Assembly: GCA_045631645.1 (NCBI GenBank) | Contig: JAZQVC010000048.1 | Location: forward strand, 1-29,750 | DNA: 29,750 bases | From: SIG459 sp045631645 | GTDB taxonomy: Bacteria > Bacillota > Clostridia > Oscillospirales > Oscillospiraceae | Direction of reading: 5' to 3' | Notes under the pieces: model-generated | Seen by the model: only the letters and a program-made list of their open reading frames with translations | Told to the model about the DNA's origin: nothing | Databases searched by the model: none | In this document: piece by piece, positions 13,962 to 21,837 of the stretch | Layout: the number at the start of each line of letters is the position of its first letter | Position numbering within the stretch: the stretch's first letter is position 1 | Program-made: the position numbers and the translations under genes

Positions 13962-14839
13962 ATAAGTCCTCTTTGGCGAAGAAGGGAGTTGATGGTGTTC
14001 AAAACCCGCTTTTTGTCTCCGCTCCAAAGGGGCGCAATCAGTATTTTTTTAGCTCCGTCTCCTGTGAATCGGTGGATAACGGTATCTTTGGGGATTATTT
14101 CCACGCAGTCTGCAATAAGAGAGGCGTATTCTTCAAGGCTCATGCAGGAAAATTTTCCGGCTTTATAGTCTTCGGAAAGGTCTGTGCCCTCCAAAACATG
14201 CAAAAGCTGGAGCTTTATCCCCTCCGCGCCTGAATTGATAACATAGCGCAGGGAAGAGAGCATATCTTCCCTCGTTTCATTGGGCAGGCCGAGGATAAGA
14301 TGCACTATTGTGTGTATGCCCTTGCTTTTAAGAGCCTCAATAGCGCGGTCATAAACTTCAAGGCCATAGCCGCGGCGAATATATTCCGCGCTTTGAGTGT
14401 GGATTGTCTGAAGTCCGAGTTCCACCCAAAGGGGTTTAATTTCGTTGAGCCTTCCCAAAAGTTCTATGGTTTCCTCGCTGAGACAATCGGGACGGGTGGC
14501 AATGCTGATGGCGGCAATATCCTCCCTTTCCGCAACGGGAATAAAAAGCTTTTCAAGCTCGGCGGTGGGAGCATAGGTATTGGTGAAGGCCTGAAAATAG
14601 GCTATGTAGCGGCTGCCGCGGTATTTTGCGGCAACTCTCGCCTTCTCGCTTTCAATCTGCTGCTCTATGCTGAGCCGTCTGTCCCCTGCAAAGTCGCCGC
14701 TGCCCCCTGCAGAGCAGAAGATGCAGCCTCTTGTGCCAAGAGTGCCGTCGCGGTTGGGGCAGGTGAAACCTGCGTCAAGGCTTAGCTTATATAGCTTTTC
14801 TCCGAAAATTTCAAGACAATAGTCGGATGTTGTTTTCAT
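13958..14839 (-). CDS. Radical SAM protein, TIGR01212 (YhcC-like) family
   Basis: This 293-residue radical SAM protein has cysteines C27, C39 and C42 for the 4Fe-4S cluster (FTCPNRDGTLGTRGCIFC). The spacing CX11CXXC is long compared with CX3CX2C and characteristic of this family. Other family segments are YFQAFTNTYAP, SIATRPDCL and WVELGLQTIHTQSAEYIRRGY. Homologues occur widely and their reaction is not settled. It starts 5 bp after the pyk stop and its own stop overlaps the next gene start (ATGA), so pyk, this gene and the nucleotidyltransferase-like gene form one operon. Confidence 0.9.
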   Translation of the reverse strand: MKTTSDYCLEIFGEKLYKLSLDAGFTCPNRDGTLGTRGCIFCSAGGSGDFAGDRRLSIEQQIESEKARVAAKYRGSRYIAYFQAFTNTYAPTAELEKLFIPVAEREDIAAISIATRPDCLSEETIELLGRLNEIKPLWVELGLQTIHTQSAEYIRRGYGLEVYDRAIEALKSKGIHTIVHLILGLPNETREDMLSSLRYVINSGAEGIKLQLLHVLEGTDLSEDYKAGKFSCMSLEEYASLIADCVEIIPKDTVIHRFTGDGAKKILIAPLWSGDKKRVLNTINSLLRQRGLI

Positions 14840-14844
14840 AGCTT

Positions 14845-16263
14845 TCAGAGAACCTCGGCCTTGATAAGGTTGGTGGTTCCGCTGCGTCCTACGGGAACGC
14901 CGCTGGTGATAACAACGGTGTCGCCCCTCTTTACGAGACCCTTATCAAGGGCGGTGTCGCCGCAGCGAATGAAAACCTCATCGGTGCTGGAAAATTCTCT
15001 GGAGAGGAAGCTCTGAACGCCCCATACAATGTTGAGCTGGCGGCAAACTCCGGGATTGGGACTAAGGGCGATGATGGGGCAGGCGGGATGGAAGCGGCTG
15101 ATAAGGCGGGCGGTATAGCCGCTCTGGGTGGCGGTGAGGATGGCGGCTGCACCCAAATCCGCTGCCATAAGGCAGCAGGTGCGTGTGACCGCATCGGAAA
15201 TTCCGGAGTTGGAGCTGGCGGCAAGACCCTTCTGGAACTTTTTCCAGTAGTCCATGCCCTCTTCTGCCTCGCAGACAATATCCACCATGGTTTTCAGACT
15301 GTCGAAGGGGTATTTGCCGCTTGCGGTTTCGCCGGAGAGCATAACGCAGCAAGTGCCGTCATAAACCGCGTTGGCAACATCGCTGACTTCGGCACGAGTG
15401 GGACGGGGGTTGTGAATCATGGAGTCCAGCATCTGGGTTGCAACGATAACGGTTTTGCCCATCTCGCGGCATTTTTTAATCATCTTTTTCTGAATATAGG
15501 GAACTTTGGCGGCAGGAATTTCAACGCCAAGGTCACCGCGGGCAACCATAACGCCGTCGGCGGCGCGGGCGATTTCTTCAAGATTATCCACGCCCTGCTG
15601 GTTTTCGATTTTTGCAATGATACGGATGTGCTCTCCGCCGCAGCTATCCAGACAGCTGCGAATTTCTGCCATGTCGGAAGCGGAGCGCACAAAGGAAGCG
15701 GCAACATAGTCAAAGCCCTGCTCTGCGGCAAAGCGCAGGTCGTTTTTATCTCTTTCGGTGAGCGCAGGGAGAGAAATGGAAGCTCCGGGAATGTTGATGG
15801 ATTTATTATTGGAAAGTCTGCCTCCGTTTTCCACGCGGCAGATAATGGCACTTCCCTCAATGCTCTCGACGCGCATGGAGATAAGACCGTCATCCACCAA
15901 AATGGTACTGCCCACAGAAATATCCTCTGTAAGACCGGGATAAGTTACGCTTATGCCCTCCGCATTTCCGACAACCTCGTCGGTGTGGAGAGTGAAGGTT
16001 TCGCCGCTTTTCAATTCGGCAAAGCCCTCGGCAAAGGTCTTTATGCGGATTTCAGGACCTTTTGTGTCCAGGATGATGGCGGCGGAAAGCCCGGTTTCCT
16101 CCATGGCGGCGCGAAGTTTTTCCAAAGTGGCAAGCTGGCTTTCGTGGCTGCCGTGGGAAAAATTGAAGCGCGCTCCGTTCATACCAAGACGCAGCAGGCG
16201 TGAAATGGATTCGACAGAGTCAACAGCGGGGCCCAGTGTGCAGATAACTTTAGTTTTACGCAT
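14845..16263 (-). CDS. pyk: Pyruvate kinase
   Basis: Pyruvate kinase makes pyruvate and ATP from phosphoenolpyruvate and ADP, the last step of glycolysis. The protein has 472 residues. The N-terminus MRKTKVICTLGPA, MNGARFNFSHGSHE, ILDTKGPEIRI, the active-site segment RIIAKIENQQGVDNLEEI, VMVARGDLGVEIP and ATQMLDSMIHNPRPTRAEVSDVANAV are intact. It lacks the C-terminal phosphohistidine-domain extension found in Bacillus enzymes. The frame remains open to 16539, but that stretch crosses the atp terminator. ATG 16263 with AGGGTGA upstream is the start. It heads an operon with the radical SAM gene. Confidence 0.96.
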   Translation of the reverse strand: MRKTKVICTLGPAVDSVESISRLLRLGMNGARFNFSHGSHESQLATLEKLRAAMEETGLSAAIILDTKGPEIRIKTFAEGFAELKSGETFTLHTDEVVGNAEGISVTYPGLTEDISVGSTILVDDGLISMRVESIEGSAIICRVENGGRLSNNKSINIPGASISLPALTERDKNDLRFAAEQGFDYVAASFVRSASDMAEIRSCLDSCGGEHIRIIAKIENQQGVDNLEEIARAADGVMVARGDLGVEIPAAKVPYIQKKMIKKCREMGKTVIVATQMLDSMIHNPRPTRAEVSDVANAVYDGTCCVMLSGETASGKYPFDSLKTMVDIVCEAEEGMDYWKKFQKGLAASSNSGISDAVTRTCCLMAADLGAAAILTATQSGYTARLISRFHPACPIIALSPNPGVCRQLNIVWGVQSFLSREFSSTDEVFIRCGDTALDKGLVKRGDTVVITSGVPVGRSGTTNLIKAEVL

Positions 16264-16300
16264 ATAATTCACCCTAATTATTTTGAATCTTTTCCAGCCC

Positions 16301-16329
16301 AATATACCATAAGAAAAGCGCAATTGGAA
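16301..16329 (-). promoter_or_regulatory. Likely promoter of pyk
   Basis: On the minus strand TTCCAA (16329-16324), a 17-bp spacer and TATATT (16306-16301), 38 bp before the pyk start. Confidence 0.45.
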
Positions 16330-16352
16330 TAAAGATTTGTTTGTAAGCAATG

Positions 16353-16386
16353 AAAAACGCCCGAAAAGCTCATTTCGGGCGTTTTT
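16353..16386. terminator. Terminator of the atp operon
   Basis: AAAACGCCCGAAA and TTTCGGGCGTTTTT form a stem directly after atpC, with A and T runs on both sides. Confidence 0.92.
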
Positions 16387-16390
16387 AACT

Positions 16391-16810
16391 TTATATATTG
16401 TCCATATCGAAGCTGTTTTTTGCCTTGATGCGGTTGATGGCACGGGCAAGACTTGCCTCGGCTGCGGTCTGCTCCATGAGACTGTGCTGTCTGTGCAAAA
16501 TCTCCTGAGCCTCCCAAACTGCGCGCTCTGCGCGGGCAAGATCTATGGATTCGGGAGCTTCTGCGCTTTCAACAAGCACTAAAACATCGTTGTTTTCAAC
16601 TTTCACAAGTCCTTTGGAAACAACGGAGCGGACTGTGCTGCCGTCAGCCATGGTGCAGCTCAAAATTCCGGGAACAATGGCACTTATCATATTGCTGTGA
16701 TGAGCCTGAACTCCGTAAAGACCGTCTTCAAGAGGCAAAACCATGGAGAGGCAGTCGCCGCGGGCAACAACATGGTCCTCGGCGAGAACATGGATATAGA
16801 AACTATCCAT
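16391..16810 (-). CDS. atpC: ATP synthase F1 subunit epsilon
   Basis: Epsilon is part of the central stalk and can inhibit ATP hydrolysis. The 139-residue protein has the N-terminal beta sandwich (FYIHVLAEDHVVARGDCLSMVLPLEDGLYGV...GILSC) and a C-terminal helical hairpin (IDLARAERAVWEAQEIL...EASLARAINRIKA). Its ATG directly follows the atpD stop (TAAATG), and it is the last gene of the operon before a strong terminator. The GLYGVQAHHSNMI stretch replaces the more usual GEIGILPNHAPL, a modest divergence. Confidence 0.95.
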   Translation of the reverse strand: MDSFYIHVLAEDHVVARGDCLSMVLPLEDGLYGVQAHHSNMISAIVPGILSCTMADGSTVRSVVSKGLVKVENNDVLVLVESAEAPESIDLARAERAVWEAQEILHRQHSLMEQTAAEASLARAINRIKAKNSFDMDNI

Positions 16811-18208
16811 TTATATCTCACCTCGTTCGATGGCTGCTGCCTTGGCGTAAACATCGTCCAAAGTGCCAACGTTGAAGAAGGCGGCTTCAGGAAGATGGTC
16901 AAGCTCTCCGGAGATGATGGCGTCGAAGCCGCGGAGAGTTTCGCGAAGGGGCACATAAACACCGGGAACGCCGGTGAACTTCTCGGCAACATGAGTGGGC
17001 TGGGAGAGGAAGCGCTGGATGCGGCGGGCGCGGTTAACTGTGGCGCGGTCCTCCTCGCTGAGTTCTTCCATACCCAAAATTGCGATAATATCCTGCAGCT
17101 CGCTGTATTTCTGGAGCAGCTCCTGAACACGGCGGGCGATGCGGTAATGATCCTCGCCAACGATGTCCGGCTCAAGAATTCTGGAAGTGGACTCCAGAGG
17201 ATCAACGGCGGGGTAAAGACCCTGCTCGGCAATGCTTCGGCTGAGAACGGTGGTGGCGTCAAGGTGGGAGAAGGTGGTTGCGGGGGCGGGGTCGGTAAGG
17301 TCGTCGGCAGGGACATAAACCGCCTGAACGGAGGTTACAGAGCCGCTCTTGGTGGAGGTGATACGCTCCTGCAGCTCGCCCATTTCCGCAGCCAGAGTGG
17401 GCTGATAGCCAACGGCGGAGGGCATGCGGCCAAGAAGGGTGGAAACTTCGCTACCGGCCTGAACAAAGCGGAAAATGTTATCGATGAAGAGAAGAACGTC
17501 CTTATGCTCTCTGTCGCGGAAATATTCCGCCATGGTGAGGCCTGTGAGACCAACGCGCATACGAACGCCGGGGGATTCGTTCATCTGACCGAAGACGAGG
17601 GCGGTTTTATCAATAACGCCGCTTTCGCGCATTTCGGTCCAAAGATCGTTACCTTCGCGGCTGCGTTCGCCAACGCCGGTGAAGATGGAGTAGCCGCCAT
17701 GCTGGGTGGCAACATTGTGGATAAGTTCCTGAATAAGAACGGTTTTACCAACGCCTGCGCCGCCGAAAAGGCCAATCTTGCCGCCCTTGGGATAGGGGTC
17801 AAGAAGGTCGATGACCTTTATGCCGGTCTCCAGGATCTCGACGGCAGGACTCTGCTGGTCGAAGGTGGGGGGCTTGCGGTGGATTTCCCAGCGCTCAGCT
17901 TCGGGGGATTCACCGCCGTCAATGGGACGGCCGAGAACGTTGAACATTCTGCCCAGAGTTGCCTGACCGACGGGGACTTCAATTCCGTGGCCGGGGGCTT
18001 CAACGGTCATACCGCGAGAGAGGCCTTCGCTGTCGGAAAGCATGATGCAGCGAACTGTGGAAGAATCCACGTGCTGGGCAACCTCCATAACCTTATCTTC
18101 TCCGTTTACGGAAAGGCAAAGTGCCTCCTTGATGGAGGGGAGGGCGGTGTTATCAAAGCGGACATCTATAACAGGTCCGGATATCTGAATAATTTTGCCG
18201 GTGGTCAC
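16811..18208 (-). CDS. atpD: ATP synthase F1 subunit beta
   Basis: This is the catalytic subunit of F1, 465 residues. It has the P-loop GLFGGAGVGKT, VFGQMNESPGVRMRVGLTGLTMAEYFRD, the Walker B region LLFIDNIFRF and the DELSEED-loop equivalent EELSEED. The start is GTG at 18208, whose last bases overlap the atpG stop (GTGA), indicating coupled translation. The IIQISGPVIDVRF N-terminus fits the family. It acts with the fused alpha subunit, gamma and epsilon from the same operon. Confidence 0.98.
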   Translation of the reverse strand: MTTGKIIQISGPVIDVRFDNTALPSIKEALCLSVNGEDKVMEVAQHVDSSTVRCIMLSDSEGLSRGMTVEAPGHGIEVPVGQATLGRMFNVLGRPIDGGESPEAERWEIHRKPPTFDQQSPAVEILETGIKVIDLLDPYPKGGKIGLFGGAGVGKTVLIQELIHNVATQHGGYSIFTGVGERSREGNDLWTEMRESGVIDKTALVFGQMNESPGVRMRVGLTGLTMAEYFRDREHKDVLLFIDNIFRFVQAGSEVSTLLGRMPSAVGYQPTLAAEMGELQERITSTKSGSVTSVQAVYVPADDLTDPAPATTFSHLDATTVLSRSIAEQGLYPAVDPLESTSRILEPDIVGEDHYRIARRVQELLQKYSELQDIIAILGMEELSEEDRATVNRARRIQRFLSQPTHVAEKFTGVPGVYVPLRETLRGFDAIISGELDHLPEAAFFNVGTLDDVYAKAAAIERGEI

Positions 18209-19113
18209 AGGGACGGCACCTCCTTGCTGTCGTTGCGCTTTTGCGCTCTTGCGCCGGCGGAAATTTCGGTGATTTCCTGAGTTATGGCTGCCTGGCGCAA
18301 ATGGTTATATTCAATGGAAAGCTCCGCCAAAAGCTTGTCGGCATTCTGAGTGGCGCTGTCCATGGCATGCATACGCTCGCTTTGTTCGCAGCAATAACTG
18401 TCCACAAAAGCGCTGTATATAAAGCCGGAAAGATAACTGTGGATAACCTGCTTCAAAACGGCCTCGGGAGAGGGCAGGAATTCGAAGGGTTCTTCAACGG
18501 CTTTCTCAAAATCGGGGGCGGAGAAATGGTCCTTGTGGAGAGGCAGCAGACGGGTGCAGCGGTTTTCCACAAGGAAACCCTTGCTCAGGTTGGAATAAAC
18601 GATGTATATGCGCTTGAGCTCTCCTCTGTCATAAAGGCGGAGAAGGCTATGGGCAATAAGTCTTGCCCTGTCGATGGTGGGGGCGCCGGCGCTATAGAGG
18701 AAGTCCTCCTCAATGGCCTTGCCCTTGCGGCGGAAATGCTGGCGTCCAACCTCGCCGATAACAAAAAGGCGGGTGTTGCTATGGCGCTTAAGAAGGGCGT
18801 CGGCAGTTTTCAGAACATTCTGGTTGTAGCTGCCTGCAAGTCCTTTGTCTGCGCTTATAACAAGGCAGCCCCAAAGCTCGTCTTCACCGGAGCCGTAGGA
18901 AGCACCTCGAAGATAAGGGCTGTCAGACCCCTCAACGCTGCGGAATATGCGCTTTACTTCGCCGCGAAGGGCGTCAAAATAAGGCGCAGTCTTCAGCAGT
19001 TCGTCCTTGGCCTTGCGGAGCTTGGTGGATGATATAAGCTGCATTGCCTTGGTTATTTTGCGGGTGTCCTGAACGCTGGCTATATGGTTTTTAATCTGTT
19101 TGGTGCTTGCCAT
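18205..19113 (-). CDS. atpG: ATP synthase F1 subunit gamma
   Basis: Gamma is the rotating central shaft. The 302-residue protein has the conserved N-terminal helix (MASTKQIKNHIASVQDTRKITKAMQLISSTKLRKAK) and the C-terminal helix (SERMHAMDSATQNADKLL...YNHLRQAAITQEITEISAGA), with a Rossmann-like middle (VISADKGLAGSYNQNV). Its length is slightly above the usual 285-295. It lies 9 bp downstream of atpA and overlaps atpD. Confidence 0.97.
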   Translation of the reverse strand: MASTKQIKNHIASVQDTRKITKAMQLISSTKLRKAKDELLKTAPYFDALRGEVKRIFRSVEGSDSPYLRGASYGSGEDELWGCLVISADKGLAGSYNQNVLKTADALLKRHSNTRLFVIGEVGRQHFRRKGKAIEEDFLYSAGAPTIDRARLIAHSLLRLYDRGELKRIYIVYSNLSKGFLVENRCTRLLPLHKDHFSAPDFEKAVEEPFEFLPSPEAVLKQVIHSYLSGFIYSAFVDSYCCEQSERMHAMDSATQNADKLLAELSIEYNHLRQAAITQEITEISAGARAQKRNDSKEVPSL

Positions 19114-19122
19114 AGGGTCTTA

Positions 19123-20883
19123 TCACCTATCTTCTTTGGAGGGGTATGCGGAATTCACATATTTCTTTGCGGCAGAAATTATGGAGTCTTTCAGTTCGGG
19201 GGTGAGAGAGCGACCCTCGTTGATGCTGTCGCAAATGTTTGAATGGGCAGAGCGCATATAGTCCAGAAGGCCATCGCAGCAGCTGTTCACCTGGCTGAGG
19301 GGAACATTCACCATAACTTTGTTCAGCATGGTGACAAGAAGGATAACCTGTTCGTGGAGCTGATAGGCGCGGTGCTGATTCTGGCGGAGAAGACGCATAA
19401 GGCTCTGACCGTAGTTGAGCTGACGGCGTGTGCCCTGGTCAAGGTCGCTGGAGAACTGGGTGAAAACTTCCATCTCGCGGAACTGGGCAAGGTCTATGCG
19501 GATAGTACCTGCCGCCTTCTTCATTGCGTGGGTCTGGGCTGCGCCGCCAACGCGGGAAACGGAAAGACCAACGTTGACTGCGGGGCGCTGACCTGAATGG
19601 AAAAGGTTGCTTTCAAGGAAAATCTGACCATCGGTGATGGAGATAATATTTGTGGGGATATATGCGGAAACGTCGCCGGCCTGAGTTTCAACTATGGGAA
19701 GAGCGGTCATGCTGCCGCCGCCGCGCTCATCGCTGAGCTGGGCTGCGCGTTCCAGCAGTCGGGAGTGGAGATAGAAAACGTCGCCGGGGTAGGCCTCGCG
19801 TCCGGGAGAGCGCTCCAGAAGAAGGCTCAGGGTGCGGTAAGCAATTGCGTGCTTGCTCAGATCGTCATAAACGATGAGCACGTCTCTGCCGGAGTTCATA
19901 AAGTATTCGCCCAGGGCGCAGGCTGCGTAGGGGGCGATATACTGAAGAGAAACGCTGTCGCTGGCAGTTGCGGCAACAACGATGGTGTATTCCAGACTGC
20001 CGCGGCGGCGGAGAGTTTCAACAAGCTGGGCAACGGAAGAAGCCTTCTGGCCGATGGCAACATAGATGCAGACAGCATTCTTGCCCTTCTGGTTAAGAAT
20101 GGTGTCAAGGGCTATGGTGGTCTTGCCGGTCTGGCGGTCGCCTATTATAAGCTCGCGCTGTCCGCGTCCTATGGGGAACATGGAGTCGATGGAGATAATG
20201 CCGGTCTCCATGGGTCTCGAAACGCTTTTTCTGTCAACAATTCCGGGAGCGGGGGATTCGATGGGGCGGTAGCCGCTGGCAGGAATTGCACCCTTGCCGT
20301 CAATTGCTCCGCCGAGAGCATCAACAACGCGGCCGAGGAAAGCATCGCCAACGGGCATGCCTGCGGTGCGTCCGCTGCGACGGGCGGTTGTGCCTGCGCG
20401 GACAAGTTCGGTGTCACCGAAAAGCACGCAGCCGACGCTGTCGGTTTTCAGGTTCTGCGCCATGCCTCTCACGCCGTGCTCGAAGAGGACGATCTCGCCG
20501 TAAGCAACGTTTTCAAGTCCGCTTACATTAGCAATGCCGTCGTTAACGCTGATAACAGTGCCAACTTCCTGAGGCATGGCCTCGGGATTCCACTGCTCCA
20601 AAGTTCCTCTCAGCAGAGGAAGGAGCTTATCGTTGCTGCTATCAAGTCCACGGATGGTTTCACCAAGCTGAGCCATGCGACCCTCGGTGGTCCAGTCATA
20701 AAGCTCGGAGCCGACTTTCAGGCGGAAACCGCCGGAAATGGAGCTGTCGCAAACCCACTCAAGGCAAACTTCTTCCCCGTATTTGCGGCTGAGCCAGCTC
20801 TCAAAGCGCTCTTTCTGCGCCTGAGAGGGAGCTTCGGGAGAATAGAGTGTGGCGACCACGGGGCGCTTTTCAAAGCTGCTCAT
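19123..20883 (-). CDS. atpA: ATP synthase F1 subunit alpha with a fused N-terminal delta (OSCP) C-terminal-like domain
   Basis: This is the regulatory nucleotide-binding subunit of F1, but with 586 residues instead of about 500. Residues 7-75 read like the C-terminal domain of the delta subunit: PVVATLYSPEAPSQAQKERF, then VCDSSISGGFRLKVGSELYD and GRMAQL. These correspond to delta's 'hxxAxxL...D.S..GG..h..G....D.S..GRL..L' pattern. From about residue 85 it is ordinary alpha: the N-terminal helix NDKLLPLLRGTLEQW, EVGTVISVNDGIANVSGL, the P-loop GDRQTGKTT and the RVGGAAQTHAMKKAAG region. The frame is continuous, and AAAGGAG lies 8 nt before ATG 20883, which overlaps the atpF stop by 14 nt. No separate atpH exists in the operon, and the delta N-terminal domain is not seen anywhere. 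Confidence 0.95.
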   Translation of the reverse strand: MSSFEKRPVVATLYSPEAPSQAQKERFESWLSRKYGEEVCLEWVCDSSISGGFRLKVGSELYDWTTEGRMAQLGETIRGLDSSNDKLLPLLRGTLEQWNPEAMPQEVGTVISVNDGIANVSGLENVAYGEIVLFEHGVRGMAQNLKTDSVGCVLFGDTELVRAGTTARRSGRTAGMPVGDAFLGRVVDALGGAIDGKGAIPASGYRPIESPAPGIVDRKSVSRPMETGIISIDSMFPIGRGQRELIIGDRQTGKTTIALDTILNQKGKNAVCIYVAIGQKASSVAQLVETLRRRGSLEYTIVVAATASDSVSLQYIAPYAACALGEYFMNSGRDVLIVYDDLSKHAIAYRTLSLLLERSPGREAYPGDVFYLHSRLLERAAQLSDERGGGSMTALPIVETQAGDVSAYIPTNIISITDGQIFLESNLFHSGQRPAVNVGLSVSRVGGAAQTHAMKKAAGTIRIDLAQFREMEVFTQFSSDLDQGTRRQLNYGQSLMRLLRQNQHRAYQLHEQVILLVTMLNKVMVNVPLSQVNSCCDGLLDYMRSAHSNICDSINEGRSLTPELKDSIISAAKKYVNSAYPSKEDR

Positions 20884-21367
20884 CCTGGGCGCTCCTTTCT
20901 GCGGCATCAAGGAAATCGTCATAGGACTCGGAAACGGTTTCGTTCATAAGCTTCTTAACGGCAGCGATTGCCATTTCGGAAACTTCCTCGCGGGCGGAGA
21001 CCATAAGGGCATCGCGCTCACGCAGAGCGTTCTCGCGGGCATCGAGGAGAATCTTTCTTGCCTGCTCCTCTGCCTCGGCAATGCGGCGAGCGGAGATGGT
21101 GTCGGTTTCTGCAAGAGCCTGACGGCGTGCTTCAGCCATCTCTTCGTCAAGATTGGCAAACTGCTTTGCGCTGAGAGCCTCGGTTTCCTTGGCGCGCTCA
21201 AGGCAGGTGTCAGCTTCGTCCTTCATGGCCTGATACTGAGCGGTGCGGCCGTCCATAAACTTTTTAACGGGCTTATAGAGAAGGAAGTAAAGGCCGAAGC
21301 CGAGAATAGCAAAGTTAAAAAGATGCAGCAGAATCTGCTGAAGATTAATATTCAAAGGGACATTCAT
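20870..21367 (-). CDS. atpF: ATP synthase Fo subunit b
   Basis: Subunit b forms the peripheral stalk that holds F1 against rotation. The 165-residue protein has one N-terminal membrane span (ILLHLFNFAILGFGLYFLLYKPV), the typical RTAQYQAMKDEAD transition and a long charged coiled coil rich in Ala, Glu and Arg (about 45-150). The C-terminal part (VSEMAIAAVKKLMNETV...YDDFLDAAERS) is of normal length, so no delta domain is fused here. Its stop overlaps the atpA start, where atpH would usually stand. ATG 21367 is preceded by GGGAGGAAAACCCA. Confidence 0.95.
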   Translation of the reverse strand: MNVPLNINLQQILLHLFNFAILGFGLYFLLYKPVKKFMDGRTAQYQAMKDEADTCLERAKETEALSAKQFANLDEEMAEARRQALAETDTISARRIAEAEEQARKILLDARENALRERDALMVSAREEVSEMAIAAVKKLMNETVSESYDDFLDAAERSAQDEQL

Positions 21368-21439
21368 TGGGTTTTCCTCCCACCAAGAAATGATATAAAT
21401 CCTCTGTGAAGCTGTGTCCTGTAAAAGGGAGCGGACAGC

Positions 21440-21793
21440 TTAAAGAACGAAAATTACAAGGATTGCAATGACAAGGGCGTAGATGATAGCGGTTTCAATG
21501 AAAACGAGACCCAGCATAAGGGTGGTGCGGATCTTGCCTTCTGCCTCGGGCTGACGGGCGATGCCCTCTGCGCTCTTGGAGATGGCCATACCCATACCGA
21601 CTGCACCGCCGCCTGCTGCAAGAGCAATTGCGATGCCTGCGCCTATAGCCTTGCCGCTGAGCACGATGCCGTCATCGGTGATGCCGGCGGTTTCGGCGGT
21701 TTCGGGGCCTGCTGCGAAAGCGCTTACGGAAAGGGCAAAGAAGACGGTGATCATAAGAACAACAGTTATAATTTTACGAGTCTTGGCATTCAT
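21440..21793 (-). CDS. atpE: ATP synthase Fo subunit c with a signal-peptide-like N-terminal extension
   Basis: Subunit c forms the ion-carrying rotor ring. The hairpin is clear: helix 1 GAGIAIALAAGGGAVGMGMAI, loop ARQPEAEGK and helix 2 with the ion-binding Glu in FIETAIIYALVIAILV. It has 117 residues against 70-90 usual. The extra 40 or so at the N-terminus have a basic start (MNAKTRKI), a hydrophobic core (TVVLMITVFFALSV) and an Ala-rich exit (SAFAAG), like a cleavable signal peptide. The glutamine that marks many sodium-binding rings (GVGQG) is Met here (AVGMG), which favours proton coupling; this is inference. GGAGGATAAAAAT precedes the ATG. Confidence 0.95.
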   Translation of the reverse strand: MNAKTRKIITVVLMITVFFALSVSAFAAGPETAETAGITDDGIVLSGKAIGAGIAIALAAGGGAVGMGMAISKSAEGIARQPEAEGKIRTTLMLGLVFIETAIIYALVIAILVIFVL

Positions 21794-21837
21794 ATTTTTA
21801 TCCTCCGTTTGAAAAATTAAGGTTTATATTTCAAAAA

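Noticed and set aside
15088..16203. 371-residue open frame opposite pyk
   Set aside because: pyk is complete and matches its family along its full length.
16264..16539. N-terminal extension of pyruvate kinase to 16539
   Set aside because: It would read through the atp terminator and into atpC; the family N-terminus begins exactly at ATG 16263, which has its own ribosome binding site.
16697..18280. 527-residue open frame on the plus strand opposite atpD
   Set aside because: Shadow of the strongly biased atpD gene; composition is Gly/Ala/Asn-rich with no recognisable domain and no ribosome binding site.
21440..21793. Sodium-type c subunit
   Set aside because: The Gln that takes part in sodium binding (GVGQG in Ilyobacter) is Met here, so the signature is incomplete; proton coupling is more likely, though not proven.
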